64,000 nucleotides of DNA from the NCBI GenBank assembly GCA_028456385.1, contig JALNQF010000001.1, positions 992,001-1,056,000 on the forward strand. The letters run 5' to 3'. How positions within the stretch are numbered: position 1 is the stretch's first letter; every line of letters begins with the position of its first letter. Below are positions 1-12,037 of this stretch, piece by piece. The position numbers and the translations under genes are program-made. Under the pieces are notes generated by a model. It did no database searches. It was not told where the DNA came from and was given only the letters and a program-made list of their open reading frames with translations. The DNA comes from Ophiosphaerella korrae (taxonomy: Eukaryota > Ascomycota > Dothideomycetes > Pleosporales > Phaeosphaeriaceae).

Positions 1-431
1 CCCTGCTTCTCCCGCATAATTGTTCCATGCGAGACACGTTGTAATTAATACTCCTAGCCGTGGACAGGATTTGTGCAGACTTGTGGCAATCGAGATCCTA
101 GTCTGAGATGCCAAGTCGGAGGAGCCAACGGCTTGGGTGTGCGTGCGACATTCATCCTAAACGGCTCCAGTTGCCTCTAGCTGCCCTTTGCATCACCCCT
201 CAATCTACTCTTCACATTCTGGGTCGGCGATTTGCCTTGTCCTGGCATCCTTGTGTTTAGTTTGTTTGCCCCCTGTCCGTCGGGGCATGCAAGGTCCCGT
301 TCCTACAGGCGCGCATGTTCAATGACGACAGAACCAATAGCAACCGACGTCAATACCACCAACAGCTTCCATCACATTTTTTCCATCACTGCTCACCAGT
401 CAAATTGATGCTGCTGGCGAATCTTGGCAAC

Positions 432-1868
432 ATGCTTAATTTTCTCCGGGTCGCCACCGTAACCTTGCTCATTGGCTCAACGTCTGCATCGCCAGCTCAT
501 CCCCCTCGAGTACATACAACGAGTGGAATCATTGTTGGCCATCCAGCCTCAACCAAGACGAATGTGACAGAGTTTCTGGGTATCCGCTATGCCGAAGCGC
601 CTATAGGCGAACTTAGATTTGCTGCGCCCAAGACATATTTTGCACCTCAAGAGTTGGTTTTCGATGCTTTGCATTGGGTACAACACATTGTCTCTCATTG
701 TAATTGACGAAAACATGAACTAATCATCATAGTCGGACGACTACCCTTCAAATAAACCGCCTACAAGCAGTTTCCCAAACTTCACACAACCCTCAGGTCT
801 GCGCGTGTGGAAAGACTTTGCTGCACAAAACAATAACTCGGCCTCTGAGGATTGCCTAAGGCTCAATATCTGGACGAAGGGTCCGGGTGATATCATAGCG
901 AAGAAGCCTGTGCTTATCTTCCTACATGGCGGACGTGCGTTGTCACTCCCAGCTTTCTCAACAGTCATCGCTGACATGAATCTGTAAGATTTCAAATCCC
1001 TGGACCCCATAGCTAATTCTATAATGGTCAATACTTATCCAATGTATCACAGACTATTAGTTGTGGTGGGCCAAATGACAACTCTGACCAAGCACTTTCT
1101 TGTGTTCGATCCAAGAATACTTCAACCATTTTAGCTGCGGCTGCAAGAGTGCCGCCACTTCCTACATTGGCGACTGCGCAAGCAACCTTTCACCTTACAA
1201 TCGATAACGTAACTGTATTTGCGGATTACGAACAGCTCTCAGTCTCTGGTGCGTTTGCTAGGATTCCATTGGTAGTCGGCCATGTTGCAAATGAAGAAGG
1301 TTGGTACCGATTAAGTGGATACGCAGCCCGGCTTAACTTCACAAACGCCCAATGGGATCTATTTTCTGAGCGTGCCTTCGTTTGCCCTACCTCTTACGCA
1401 GCTAAGTATAGAGTGCAGCACAGCGTGCCCACGTGGCGGTATAGGTATCACGGCGACTGGAATAACCTTCGCATTTACAACGGCACAGCAGGGCTTGGGC
1501 CTAAGGGAAGCGGTACATATCACGGCTCCGATCTCAATATGGTCTTTGGCATCTCTGAAGATGTATCGGGTCTAGAGAACACTCCTGACGAAAACGATAC
1601 CAAGGCTTACATGATGGGCGCTTGGGCTGCCTTTGCTCGAGATTCGAAGTATGGACTGACAAAATTTAGTTGGCCTGAGTATGATTCAATTGGTGAGATT
1701 TAGAACTCATTGACTATGTCGGGGCGGCTAATAATATTTCTTATAGGCACCACAATTGTCCAATTAGCAATTAGCAACAGCGCGGAACCGACTATTGTTG
1801 ACTTAATTTCAAGTGACAAGAATTGCCCACTCAAGAATGATCCGCTTCCTGGAAGAGGGGCTTTTTAG
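432..1868 (+). pseudogene. Type-B carboxylesterase/lipase, catalytic core deleted
   Basis: Secreted alpha/beta hydrolase of the carboxylesterase type-B (cholinesterase-like) family. The ATG at 432 gives a hydrophobic signal peptide; two further in-frame ATGs lie upstream. Exons seen: 432-677, 733-934, a third block open from 1017 to 1692, and 1747-1868; introns 678-732 and 1693-1746 have clean GT/AG ends. Family landmarks: the FLGIRYAEAP block, SEDCLRLNIW, FLHGG (oxyanion hole), FYNGQYLSN, CGGPND, NEEGWY, the HGSDL histidine motif and a C-terminus ending in GRGAF. Between FYNGQYLSN (1017-1043) and CGGPND (1062) roughly 110-130 residues are missing, including the GxSxG nucleophile elbow. A TAA at 1014-1016 precedes that block and no acceptor restores frame after the donor at 935. 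I infer a pseudogene; the family call is secure. Confidence 0.8.
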
Positions 1869-2566
1869 AGACATGTACTTTCCCAAGCCAGACATGCGCT
1901 TAAACTCCTTACTCTACCATATTTACAAATAGTCAAAAATGGTCTCAGTCGAACAAAAACCGGAGGCTGCCTAGGAAGCAGCAACCAAAAGACATCCAGA
2001 CTACCTAGAATCCTCTCCTCACGACGCTATAGGTATCGTAAGAGTAATATAATATCCATATAATTCTATGGGATATGATTTCTTGCATATGTCTAGCGTT
2101 GATATAAGGGGTGTTGTTTTCACACTTTTTTCAGTTGGTCGAGTTACAGTGGCGGCGCGGTGCCGGTGGCAATCTAATATTATCTAGGTAGTCACAAATA
2201 AAGTCTGCGCAAATGCTTCCCGTTAGCAAATGCGAGGTTTTATCTTTCTTTTTCGGGAATTTTTCACTGTAAGACACCTCATCACATGTAGCGCACTCAA
2301 TTTTGTTATCGGCTGTATATTTCCGATCGTTGTTATCATCAGCTTAATGTCTAGAACTATACCCGTATTCATACACGACTGCATGATTGCGGCATGAGTG
2401 TGGTAGAACGCGTTATCTGCATCAAAGCCTTTTTAATTAAGCATGGGTAAAAAATTGGGATGCGTCACGGGATAAGTGTTCTGTATTTCCTAATTAAATG
2501 GCTTCTACATGGTGGACTAGACTGACCCATGCGGCTCCACTATACGGTCTAGCATGCAGGTTTACA
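1869..2566. other. Intergenic region without a gene
   Basis: No coding block of family quality is seen on either strand. The stretch is AT-rich, starts right after the carboxylesterase stop codon and runs up to the left inverted repeat of the MITE-like element. Confidence 0.5.
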
Positions 2567-2818
2567 CTACTATGGTACAAGGCATAGGTAGTGTAGGTGG
2601 GTCCCGGGCGGCAGGGGTGCGCAGGAGCAGCCTAAGCCTGGTTCAATCTTGTTTTACATACAAACTTCAGTAAGGCGTGGACACGCAGGCGACTGAAAAT
2701 CACAGATTTCAATACAAAATTACAGAGGATTTGATGTGAAACAGTCGGGTAGAGAGGTATCGCTTGACCCCTGCCGCCCGGGGCCCACCTACACTACCTA
2801 TGCCTTGTGCCATTGTAG
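2567..2818. mobile_element. MITE-like TIR element, copy 1
   Basis: A 252-bp non-coding element bounded by long terminal inverted repeats at 2567-2618 and 2767-2818. Over the inner 47 bases (2572-2618 against 2767-2813) only two positions differ; the pairing continues outward through CTAC with one mismatch. The repeats carry GGTAGTGTAGGTGGG and GGGCGGCAGGGG. A second, diverged copy lies at 11651-12037 and shares both ends and internal blocks around TTACATAC, GATTTC and AAACAGTC, so this is a dispersed family rather than a chance hairpin. No transposase is encoded. The target duplication is not certain. Confidence 0.75.
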
Positions 2819-3403
2819 GTCGCACATTGCCTAGAATTGGCGTCTGCGGCCTGTAGGTAGGAATCTAGTCAAAAGGTATGCATGTCGAAAATCAGTCCAG
2901 CAAATGCTTACCGGTTATTTCAGATTTTTATCTTTGCCTTGACGATTCATAGCTCGTCATTGGTCAGCAAATCAATCAATACCCACTCTCCTCAGTTCGC
3001 GGAAGCTGCCCAAAGCGCAAAATTGAGAGCGTTGTACGCCAGAGCCGCCACCCTGTGGGTATTAGGATGGAAGTCGATCGTAGAGAAGTCGTGTTTCCGA
3101 GTGCGATGTAGAGAGGGGTCTTCGAGTATTGGGTTTATTTCACAACTACTAGAGGCATATCTGTACTAACGAAAGTAAGGAGAACTTGCTTTGGAACCCT
3201 GCAGGAAGATGTCAGGCCTGCATAAATGAACCTCGCTAAACAAGAAAGTAATGCAGTCCCCGCTCCTGTTGCCCAATAATATCCGAATATGATTCGCGAG
3301 CTCCAGGTACAAAAGGACTAGGGCTGGCCAGTTGGCTGGTACCAACAAGCAAGCACAGTTACTACCATACAAGGAGCCTTGTCTTCACTCTCACGCCATC
3401 GAA

Positions 3404-4387
3404 ATGAGTTCAATTGGTGTCTGGCAGTTCTCCCCATTGATTACAGGGTTTCCAGCGAACATTCTCCCCAATGTCGGATTCTGGAAGGCGACTAATGGAT
3501 CCTGGGAATATCAGATACAGCTCGCATGGCCGCTAAACTGGACGTCTCAGGCGGAAAGCACGACTGTTGAGACTATGTATGTGCTGTCGCGCTTAGATTC
3601 TGTGCAAGCAAGATGATCTTCCTTGGCTAACAGTTTCAGGTATGTTCTTGATGGTAATGCACTTGGTTTGACCGCAACAGAGGCATTCCGCCGACGCAGA
3701 CCCGTTGGCTTCAACCAACCCGACACCATAGTTGTCAGTATTGGATATCCCGAAACGATTCCAGATTCACCTTATAGTTTGCACAGAAGCTCAGACCACC
3801 AACCCCCTGTTTGCGCAAATTGTACACCGCCTGCCGTACCAGGTGTGCCATCTAATGCCGACAATTTTATCAACTTCATCGATACTGCTCTACGTCCTTG
3901 GGTGCGCGACACTGTATTCCCAAATGCCGACTTTGATCGCGATGCTCTCTACGGCCACTCTTTTGGTGGGCTATTTGTTCTCTACGCCCTTGTTGCTCGA
4001 CCAGACCTATTCGACACATTTATTAGCGCTTCACCTGCCCTCTTCTTCAACAACGACTACGTCTTCAACCACACAGATTTCCTAGCGCCTCTCAGAAAGA
4101 ATGAGCCCTTTACAACTAATGCTACAAAACCTGCTTTTCAGATAGCTTACGGCGCACTTGAGCAGGGTTTGGTTAAGAGGCGGACTGAGACAGACGCAGA
4201 ATTTGCATTTCGTCAGAGCATTTTACTTCCTACGCGCATGACCGATTTATCACAGAAGCTATACAGGGAGTTGAAAGATAGCCCGGCGTTGAGAGACATA
4301 CAGCTCCACGAGTACCCCTTCAGCGACCATGCTGCTGTCGGTGCTGCTGCACTTGCGGATTCTATCGAATACTTCCTTGATTGGTAA
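3404..4387 (+). CDS. Putative esterase (PF00756-like, siderophore-hydrolase type)
   Basis: Exons 3404-3576 and 3640-4387 (intron 3577-3639, GTATGT/CAG) give 306 aa. It is an alpha/beta hydrolase of the esterase D / Fes-IroE-BesA class, which hydrolyses ester bonds; fungal members include enzymes acting on fusarinine-type siderophores. The nucleophile elbow GHSFGG places Ser at residue 165, and a late His in SDHAAVG fits the catalytic histidine. SIGYPE and the Cys pair in PPVCANC precede the elbow. I chose the ATG at 3404 because the usual length is about 300 aa and the family N-terminus begins near GVWQF; an upstream in-frame ATG at 3332 would add 24 residues. No signal peptide is seen, suggesting an intracellular enzyme. 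The natural substrate is not determined; no siderophore synthetase or transporter is adjacent. Confidence 0.8.
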
Positions 4388-4997
4388 GGAACACATGTTC
4401 GAATATTAATATGTAGAGCTCCATGGTAATGAAATGCACTTGTCTAAGACTTATAAGACAATGAATTTGACGGCTCAGCTGTTGTCTTTATCATTGTTTG
4501 ACTCTTCTCTCACTCTTTTCATTGTCGGGCCTTCTCTATTGACTTGCACTTGCTCATGCACGTTTGGCGCTGGTTGACACATGTGCCCTTCCAATACGTG
4601 TGACAGTGTGCTCGATGAGGAGGTGTATGTTCAATTTTACGCGTGGCTCCACCCTCGCATCATAAGACACACATCTCCTCACAATCAGGACTGATAAGGG
4701 TTGATATCGTGTGGGGATATCCCACCGCCTTTTCTGGAATGACGGGTATTGCTTTCGGCGAAATTGCGGCCAATGATGACATTGGATGGAAAACTGGTCC
4801 AAAGTGGATCCGTGATCCTCCAACCCGCAGCAAAAGCCTCAGCAGACATTTGTACTGATGCGAAATTTTCGCCTAGGGCCTCCGATACGTCATATATCAA
4901 CCAAAGGGTCGTGCATACCAGCTGTGATGGCGTCCATATATTTTCAAGCTCGTCCTGACCTTTCAATCGAACCGCCGGACGGATAATCAACACCAAA
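4388..4997. other. Intergenic, promoter side of the SDR gene
   Basis: Short overlapping open frames run on both strands but none matches a family or has a credible start. This 610-bp gap separates two genes on the same strand and presumably carries the promoter of the SDR gene. A CCGCCGGACGG block just before the ATG (about 4971-4981) is a possible regulatory or 5' leader sequence, unproven. Confidence 0.4.
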
Positions 4998-5925
4998 ATG
5001 GCAGGAATCGCAACCCTCAATCTCAACAAACCAATGCGCCCTGGGATTCAGCGTGCACCGACATCTACGAATCTTACTAGGCCTCTCCCCATACATCGCC
5101 TCGAGGGTAAAGTCGCGCTCATTACTGGTGGCGGAGGCAAAGTCGGTGTCGAAACCGCAGGCAGGCTCCTAATAGAAGGCGCGAATGTTGCGTTGATCGA
5201 TATTGATCGACCAGCTCTCGAAGCAGCAGTACCTGTCCTCAAGGCAGCGATACCAACTGGTGTGCCCTTGGAGAGTAGGCTGTTGACCATCGCGGCTGAT
5301 GCGACGAAAGAGATAGATGTGGAGGCATGTGTCAAGAAGACTGTTCAGCGATTTGGAAGGCTAGATTGCGCCCTGCTCAATGCGGGAGAGAGAGAAGACA
5401 GTAAAAGTTTATTCGATACAACGGAAGATGACTTTGAGAAGATAATGAACACAAACGCCAAGTCAGGTATGGCCAAACTCGATGGGAATGAATACAGAAT
5501 GCGTATTAACATTGCCAATAGCCTTTCTTGGCCTCAAACACGTTGCTAAGATCCTTCGCGACCAAGGCGAGGGTGGCTCCATCATCCTTCGGTCAAGCAT
5601 CGCTGGCCTACGCGGTCTTCCTGGCCTTATCTCGTACTCTTCTAGCAAATTCGCACTCCGGGGAATCGCACTTACTGCCGCAGAGGAACTTGGCCAATTC
5701 GGTATCCGCGTCAACACCATTCACACTTCTATCATCGATTCAGGTCCGGGCTACAAGGACGGATGGACCAAAGAGAGGCTCAAGGAATTGAAGAATGAAA
5801 CGGCGCTGGGACACTTTGGCAAACCAGACGATGTCGCAAACGTGGTGGCTTTCTTGGCGAGTGAGGATAGCAGGTTCATGACTGGAGGCCATTTGAAGAT
5901 TGATGGTGGGTGTGTTAGTGTTTGA
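4998..5925 (+). CDS. Short-chain dehydrogenase/reductase (SDR)
   Basis: Exons 4998-5466 and 5522-5925 (intron 5467-5521) encode 290 aa. NAD(P)-dependent oxidoreductase of the classical SDR family. The cofactor motif TGGGGKVG starts near residue 43 after about 36 extra N-terminal residues. The Asp-containing ALIDID after strand 2 suggests NAD preference (inference). NAG follows near residue 129, a catalytic Ser lies in RSSIAGL, and YSSSK supplies Tyr195 and Lys199. The C-terminus has the usual ASEDSRFMTG and DGG segment found in 3-ketoacyl-reductase/levodione-reductase-like members. The splice joins NTNAKS to AFLGLK in frame. The gene looks intact. The substrate cannot be read from sequence; the gene stands alone beside an esterase on the same strand. 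Confidence 0.88.
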
Positions 5926-6231
5926 TGTGGTAAATGTACCTGAGTTATTGATTGCATTTCCTGGAGTTTGTGAGGGCATACGGGCGAAGCAAATAGACGG
6001 ATAGATATGAATTGATGAATCAGCATGTTCCTACAATGTTGCGGCCAGGGTGAGGTTGCTCCTTCTCTGTCGTCACTGCCACTTCCGGATATATCCCGGC
6101 GTGTAACCACACTTACTTGTCAAACTACTCTCACCTCACTCCTACCTTATTTGCTCACTCTGATCTATCATCCGATTAAAGATTGAACAAGGAAACGACG
6201 AGGGTTGGAAAGTCGAAGAGAAACAACTGCA

Positions 6232-6849
6232 ATGGCAGGAGACACACACAAGAAACAACCCACTGATGCTGTTGTCGCACCTAAAAAGAGAACGCTCGAC
6301 GAGGAACTCAATCATGTACTGTACTGCGTATACCCTCTCGCACCAACTGGTACTAACCATATTGAGTTGAAACTCGTGCTTGCTAAGCACCGCAAATGCC
6401 CTCCCATCGCATTCCAGGCAAGCCTTGATGAAGTTAGGAGAAAACTTGAAATCGCAGAACAAGCTATAGCCGATCACTATGAAGAGATGGAAGATATCAC
6501 GCAGCAGCTCGACGACGGAGAGAGCGAGTTTGACGCCGAGTACCAGGACTTGGTTGGACGTGCGGAGTGCATAGCCCAGCTACAGGCCCGCGTCAAAGAT
6601 CATCAAAAGAGGGCGAAGGCGGAAGAACGAGAGAAAGGAGAACGGGAAACTCAAGCTGAGACACTGAAACGCGACAACGAAACACTGGAGCTCGAGAAGA
6701 CAGCATGGAAGAAGCGCACTAAAGCGTTATACGATGTGCTAGTAGACGACATGAACAATGAGCATAGACTTAACACCAACGGCTTGGAGGAGATGAGAAG
6801 GAGCCTGTACCAGACTGTCGGGGCACACTTTGAAGAATCCAAGACATGA
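6232..6849 (+). CDS. Hypothetical coiled-coil protein
   Basis: Single-exon open frame; the ATG at 6232 gives 205 aa, and an in-frame ATG at 6205 would add nine residues. I do not recognise a named family. The first 55 residues hold a basic PKKR stretch (possible nuclear signal). From about residue 65 to the end the protein is strongly charged and heptad-like, with long Glu/Lys/Gln/Leu-rich stretches predicted to form a coiled coil. There are no membrane segments and no signal peptide. It sits between the SDR gene and the convergent M50 gene. It could be a lineage-restricted orphan gene. Confidence 0.55.
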   Translation: MAGDTHKKQPTDAVVAPKKRTLDEELNHVLYCVYPLAPTGTNHIELKLVLAKHRKCPPIAFQASLDEVRRKLEIAEQAIADHYEEMEDITQQLDDGESEFDAEYQDLVGRAECIAQLQARVKDHQKRAKAEEREKGERETQAETLKRDNETLELEKTAWKKRTKALYDVLVDDMNNEHRLNTNGLEEMRRSLYQTVGAHFEESKT

Positions 6850-7167
6850 ACAAGTCGCTTACAGACGTGGTGTCGGGGGGATGGAAGCTCCAGCCGTAAG
6901 ACTAGCAGCAGGAGAGAGAACGCTTTCGCATCACTTTCCCACATGAACGTTTCCAAGCACTGCTGTTGTCAATTGATTGTCGCTATTTCCAATGCTTCGA
7001 ATTATTCAATTTTATATCGGCTTGTCATTGTTCGTTACATTGTTCGTCATATCCCCCAGGTGATCGAGGTACAACTTGAAAAAAGAAGGGGTATACCACA
7101 TAGATCCTAACGCCTTTAGCACATGCTGGATATAAGCACAAGTACTGCCTCAAACTACCCCATGATT

Positions 7168-8136
7168 TTACAACACCAGCATCCGCTTTGTAGGAATGAA
7201 ACCTTGACTATCCTTCTCCTGTTGCTCGAAACTCTGCTTGAAAGCCGCCAATCCGGCCAAAATACCAGCAACCATGAATAGCAATGATACGAGAGACCAA
7301 AGGACACCCCAGCACTGCGAAGAGCCACCATATTGCTTGGCGAAGACGCTTGCATCAGATGAGTTGACCTTCCGTAAGATCAAGTCATCGCAAATATCCC
7401 AAACACTATAAAGCGATGACATGACGCCAATGAACAGCTGTTTAAATGTTAAATTGCATCTTTTAGGTGGAGTGCTAGAACTCACTACCATGAACCTCAA
7501 AGCTTCTCCATGCTTGATGAACCAAAATGCCACCAACAATCCAACAGCAAGCAAAATGGTCACAATAGTCAACCAATCTTTGCGTGCCCACCACAATGTT
7601 AGCAGAAAGCAGACACCTAGAATGATACTTGCCACCTTACTCGCGACGATATTGAAGCCGCAGAAGGTGAGCAAAGCGCCAATAAGACTAGATCCAAGAT
7701 ATCCAGCAGGGAGAGTCAAAAACTGCTTTCCACCACGCATGTGCGTCACACCACCTTCATGGGGATCAAGAGAGATGGATTCAACGCGACCGCCAGTGCA
7801 ACATGCTACTATGGCATGCCCAAATTCATGGAAAGCGATCACAAGCATCTGAGTTTTGTTCAGCTACTGCCAAGATGCTGGACAGATGGCTGAGAACGGG
7901 GATAAACGCACCTTGAAGGGCCATAAAACCCAACGAACATATGGTAGATTCCATAGCAGCGCGATAATAACTACGTACGCTCCAATAATACCTAGCGTAA
8001 CTCCTTGGGTGTGATTTACCGTTAGTCCGCGGCGCTCAAAGTGGTGTGAAGCGAGCGCGGGGGCTGCTGCGACGAACGTCCTACGCGCTAGTTTGCCGAG
8101 CGTGGCTCGCGCAGACGGCGGGATTGCGGGAGCCAT
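7168..8136 (-). CDS. M50-type membrane metalloprotease (peptidase M50B-like)
   Basis: Exons on the minus strand are 8136-7912, 7863-7486 and 7437-7168; two 48-bp introns (7911-7864 and 7485-7438) join in frame for 290 aa. A first membrane helix (near residues 52-72) precedes the zinc-binding HEFGH motif at about residues 86-90, followed by a run of four or five further helices and a final helix near SLVSLLFMVAGIL. The conserved LPAGYLGSS segment and the FIGVMSSLYSVWDICDD block are typical of the fungal/bacterial M50B-like family. Members are inferred intramembrane or membrane-embedded metalloproteases; the substrate is unknown. The gene is convergent with the coiled-coil gene and its start lies 322 bp from the 3' end of the sugar transporter on the same strand. 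It looks intact. Confidence 0.88.
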
Positions 8137-8458
8137 GATGTTGAATGACGGGGGAAATGGATATTAGTGACAGTGTGAGGGATGTTAAAGACGTGCGAAA
8201 AAGATATGTTGATGTTTGTTACTGGGGGTGGGGTGCGCTGGGCAGATGACGCAGCATTTGAGGCTGCGACACGCGCCACGCCACGCTAATTTTAGCAAGG
8301 GGCGGTGCGGCTGTGACGGCAACCTAACAAGAAAAGCTCACATTCCAGAAATCATTTGAGAATTGGGGAGCACTATATTTACATGAATCAAGAGACTCAT
8401 TTACCCAAACTGTGTACACTACTGAGATACCAAGCACCTTCTCTCATCAGACTGTTTC

Positions 8459-10305
8459 TTACGCCTTGTGTCTGTCGCCAACGTGCTCGCGATGCATTAG
8501 CATCCCGCGCTCAGACAATCTGTCATCTTTTTCGTTGTGCTTTTCGTCGACGGATCTAGCAGGCATGCCAGTTCCATTGGGCGCATAGTGTGAGTCGTCC
8601 AGAATGCTAGGACGACGGTGCCAGTAGGCCTCATCACGCGTATTGCGATCAATGTAACCAGGAGGAACCCATTTCTTGCTGGAAGCAGCCTTGATCCTGG
8701 GATCAGAATACATCATGTCGACAGATTCGAGTGATAATGATTTGGTCTCAAAGAGGAAGAAGAAGACGATGGTGGCCGCAATGAAATTGCAAGCAAAGAA
8801 AACAAAACCAAATGCATAGCTGATGCCTTCATTAGCATAAGGGGTAAGGAACCCAATGAGAAAATTGCCTGGTTATTGTGAGCAAAATTATGACGAGGGA
8901 TTTGAGGCACTTACCCAGCCAGTTGAATGCAGTCGAAAGAGAAGCTTGCTTCGCTCGTGTTCGGAGGGGAAAGGTTTCTCCAATGACCACCCAGCAAAAT
9001 GGGCCCCAAGTACAGGCAAAAGATGCAATGAACATGCAAGCAGATACAATCATGATGATGCCCGAAGATGGGTGTTCGGTTGGCGGTCGTAAGATGCCAA
9101 TGATCGCAAAGATCAGTAGCCAGACAGCCTGCCAGAGACCGCCGACAATAAGTGGGACACGGCGGCCTAGCCTTTCGATAAGGTAAAGACCAGGGAAGGT
9201 CATGAGTACGTTGACCGCACCAAGAATGAGTTGGGTCTGAATAGGATCTTCAATACCGGCAGCCTCAAAAATGGTAGCACCATACTGAGGAACAGATTAG
9301 ACGCGTTTCGAACAGCATTGGGCCTTGACTTACGTAAAAGAAGTAGTTAACTCCAGTCCATTGCTGGAAGAACATCAGAGCAGCGCCGAGCATTGTACGA
9401 TGTACAAGCCGAGGGATGCCAGAAGGCTGGCCAGTGAAGCATTCCATCCACGAACCCTGACCAGCTTTGTTTTGTTCAGCGATCGATTCCTCCATCTCCT
9501 TGAAGTCGTCATTCACGAGATCATGGGCCAAGTTATCCTTCATTCCTCGAAGGTGAGCAAGGGAGATGCGTGCATCCTCCCATCGGCCCTGGCCAGCAAG
9601 CCAACGTGGTGACTCTGGCGAGAAAAGGATGCCAACTCCTAGAGGCAGCGAGAAAGCAATTCCAAGGCCAATGACAATTCTCCAAGATGCATCGGTATCC
9701 TCACCTGGGCTAATTCGAACGCCCATGTTGATACCATTGCTGACTAGAATTCCAATGGTGATCATGAGTTGGTAGGATGCCACTACTGCGCCACGAATCT
9801 CTCGAGGGCAGCACTCGCTCTGGAACATGGGAACACCGACGGACAAATTACCGACACCAAGACCAGCAACGATACGACCAATCATCAAGTGAACCCAAGA
9901 GTTCATGGCTGTTATTTGGATGACATTGCCAATCACAAAAATGAGTACTCCAAAGCTCAAGCTCCTTCGTCGCCCCCACCAGTCCGATGTGTAGGCGCCA
10001 GCCATCGCACCGACGAGGGTTCCAAGCGACATAGTAGAAACGACCAAAGACTGAATAGTACTACCAAATGCAATGGATCCATCAGGCTGCCGTTGGCCGA
10101 ACCTGTTAACGAAGTCGCGGAACAGCAACATGGACGAAATTTGACCCTGACTTCGCTGTTAGAGTGTAATTAGTGAAGGGATAGACTTGGGCTTCCTAAC
10201 CGTGTCATATCCAAAGAGGAACCCTCCTATGGACGTTATGCAACCCAGAATGATGGCCTCAATGCCACATTCTGCCCCCCGAATGTTGACGGACCTGAAG
10301 TTCAT
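8459..10305 (-). CDS. MFS sugar transporter
   Basis: Minus-strand exons 10305-10201, 10146-9334, 9284-8915 and 8868-8459 give 565 aa, the usual size. Twelve-helix proton symporter of the sugar porter family (PF00083), plasma membrane. Landmarks in order: GGFLFGYDTGQI in helix 1, GRRRSLSFG after helix 2, the GVPMFQSECCPREIRG loop, PESPRWL before the central loop, QQWTGVNYFFYYGATIF in helix 7, ERLGRRVPL, WVVIGETFPLRTRAK, NWLGNFLIGFLTPY and the FETKSLSLE motif after helix 12. It resembles monosaccharide carriers of the HXT/RCO-3 type. A long hydrophilic C-terminal tail of about 80 residues follows. All three introns have GT/AG ends and restore family sequence exactly. It looks functional. Confidence 0.9.
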
Positions 10306-11650
10306 GTGTAAGCACATGGTCGGAGTCTTGGAACAACGACCTACAATTTACCCAAACCCATATTTGCAACACCCGAATTGGAGTGAAATCTATAAAGATC
10401 TTGCAGATTTCGACGATATCAACCGCCTCTGCTTACTATATGTACTTCAAGAGGGTAAAGGCTGCGTCCTCCTATGTCACCTATGCTGTAATGCCCAGCA
10501 TCATGCCGAGACCTTCGCGCAAGGGCAATACGTCATTCGCGCCACGCTATCACTGCAAAATAATCCTTAAGGCTTGGCCATGTATTTTTTACTGGTGATA
10601 ACAGGTGGGGAAGTTGGTTGCGATTCGATAAACCCAATGGCCAAGTTTCGACTCTCCGACAACTTCGCACGCACGGTTGCTGGCTGATGACCGCTTATCC
10701 CATCGCGAATGCCGGAATTGAGATGATGGAATTTCGCATCACTTTCGTCCCCGTCGCAATATTGGGAAGAGAAGTTCAACTTGTCTGACCGGTTTATCCG
10801 CTACAAGTAAATATTTCGCGGCACCTAATGTGGACTTGAAGTCCTTCGAATATAATTGTCGTCTTGCAAACAGTATGTAGCTAACCATTTTGAGACTCGA
10901 CTGAGTGCCATCATCACGGATATTACACGCGTGATCGTATGCCTATCGCATGGCGGAGATATAAACTGGGCCGTCTTCTTGGACATGCAAAGCTTCTTAC
11001 TACATGTACGAAACCGAAAAACCCGGTGAGCGATCATCAGTGCTTGGGATAACGAACCCACTGGATTACTGTCATGTCGCCACAATTACTCGCTGAATCA
11101 GATGCTTCACATAATACGAACACGCTTAGACTATGTTTACTTCAGACGCAAGAATGGATAGACCGGTACATCTGCTATGAGACGAATTGATTCTCTCGGC
11201 AAGTGGGGATTGGTGGAAACTGCGCAGGTCTGTGCAGACTCAACATGTCTCCCAAGATTGGCATGTCAAACAATCCGTCTTTTCAAGAAATGCCTCAGGT
11301 CCGCCTTAGTGCATTAGGGCTGTGCTTCATCTCTTTTTGTACATTCCCAGTGGAAGTTCTACTGGAAGTGGCAGTACTTCGTGCTTGGGCCCGCGATCGG
11401 TGTTTGTCGGCGAAAGAGTGAAGCAAATAAACCCTCCGACATTTCAACCTGTGGAGTTGAGACAATTGCTGGAAAGGAGGCGGAGATATCTAGGCAACGC
11501 AGGCTTCACCCCACGTGGACGTGGGGAGGGACCGTCTCACGGGATTGTAGAACGCTGTGTAACTGGCCTACCTACCCGTTAGTTAGGTCAACTTTCATAC
11601 CGCGCTATCTTGGCCTTGCTTCAGACTTGTATTGTAATTAGTGTAGGCTA
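10306..11650. other. Intergenic region upstream of the sugar transporter
   Basis: No supportable gene. The first few hundred bases should hold the transporter promoter, read on the minus strand. Short open frames on both strands show no family resemblance and no credible introns. Confidence 0.45.
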
Positions 11651-12037
11651 TACTGTGGTACCAGGCATAAATTTTGTAGGTGGGTCCGGGCAACAGGGGT
11701 TGTGCTTATTTATGGTCCAAGCCTGTTTCTGTCTTATCTTACATACTAATCTCAATACTTTGTATGTCCACAAGCAAGAGACAGAGTCTGGACTTGGAGA
11801 CGCTAGTTGCAAGAGATATGAGGCGTGTAGCGCAGTGTTGAAGGGGGGCTCATGATAGAGAGCTGTGCAGGTGTAGCCAGGTTACGTGACAGACAAGAAC
11901 ACGACCGAGGTATATCGATTTCCATACAGAAATACAGCATTTTTGGCGTAAAACAGTCTGTAGGTGGTATTTACTCTGGCCCTAAGCTTTCTGTCTCTGG
12001 TGGCCCACCTACAAAACTTATGCCTAGTACTATAATA
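11651..12037. mobile_element. MITE-like TIR element, copy 2
   Basis: A 387-bp copy of the element at 2567-2818. The terminal inverted repeats begin near 11651 and end near 12037; the best-paired part is GGCATAA followed by TTTTGTAGGTGGG on the left and its complement on the right. Internal blocks match copy 1, but the middle is about 135 bp longer, so this copy carries an insertion or copy 1 a deletion. Its repeats have diverged more from each other than those of copy 1, suggesting it is older. No coding capacity. Confidence 0.68.

Noticed and set aside
2882..3169. Open frame upstream of the putative esterase as its first exon
   Set aside because: No splice signals link it in frame, and the esterase already has its usual full length from 3404.
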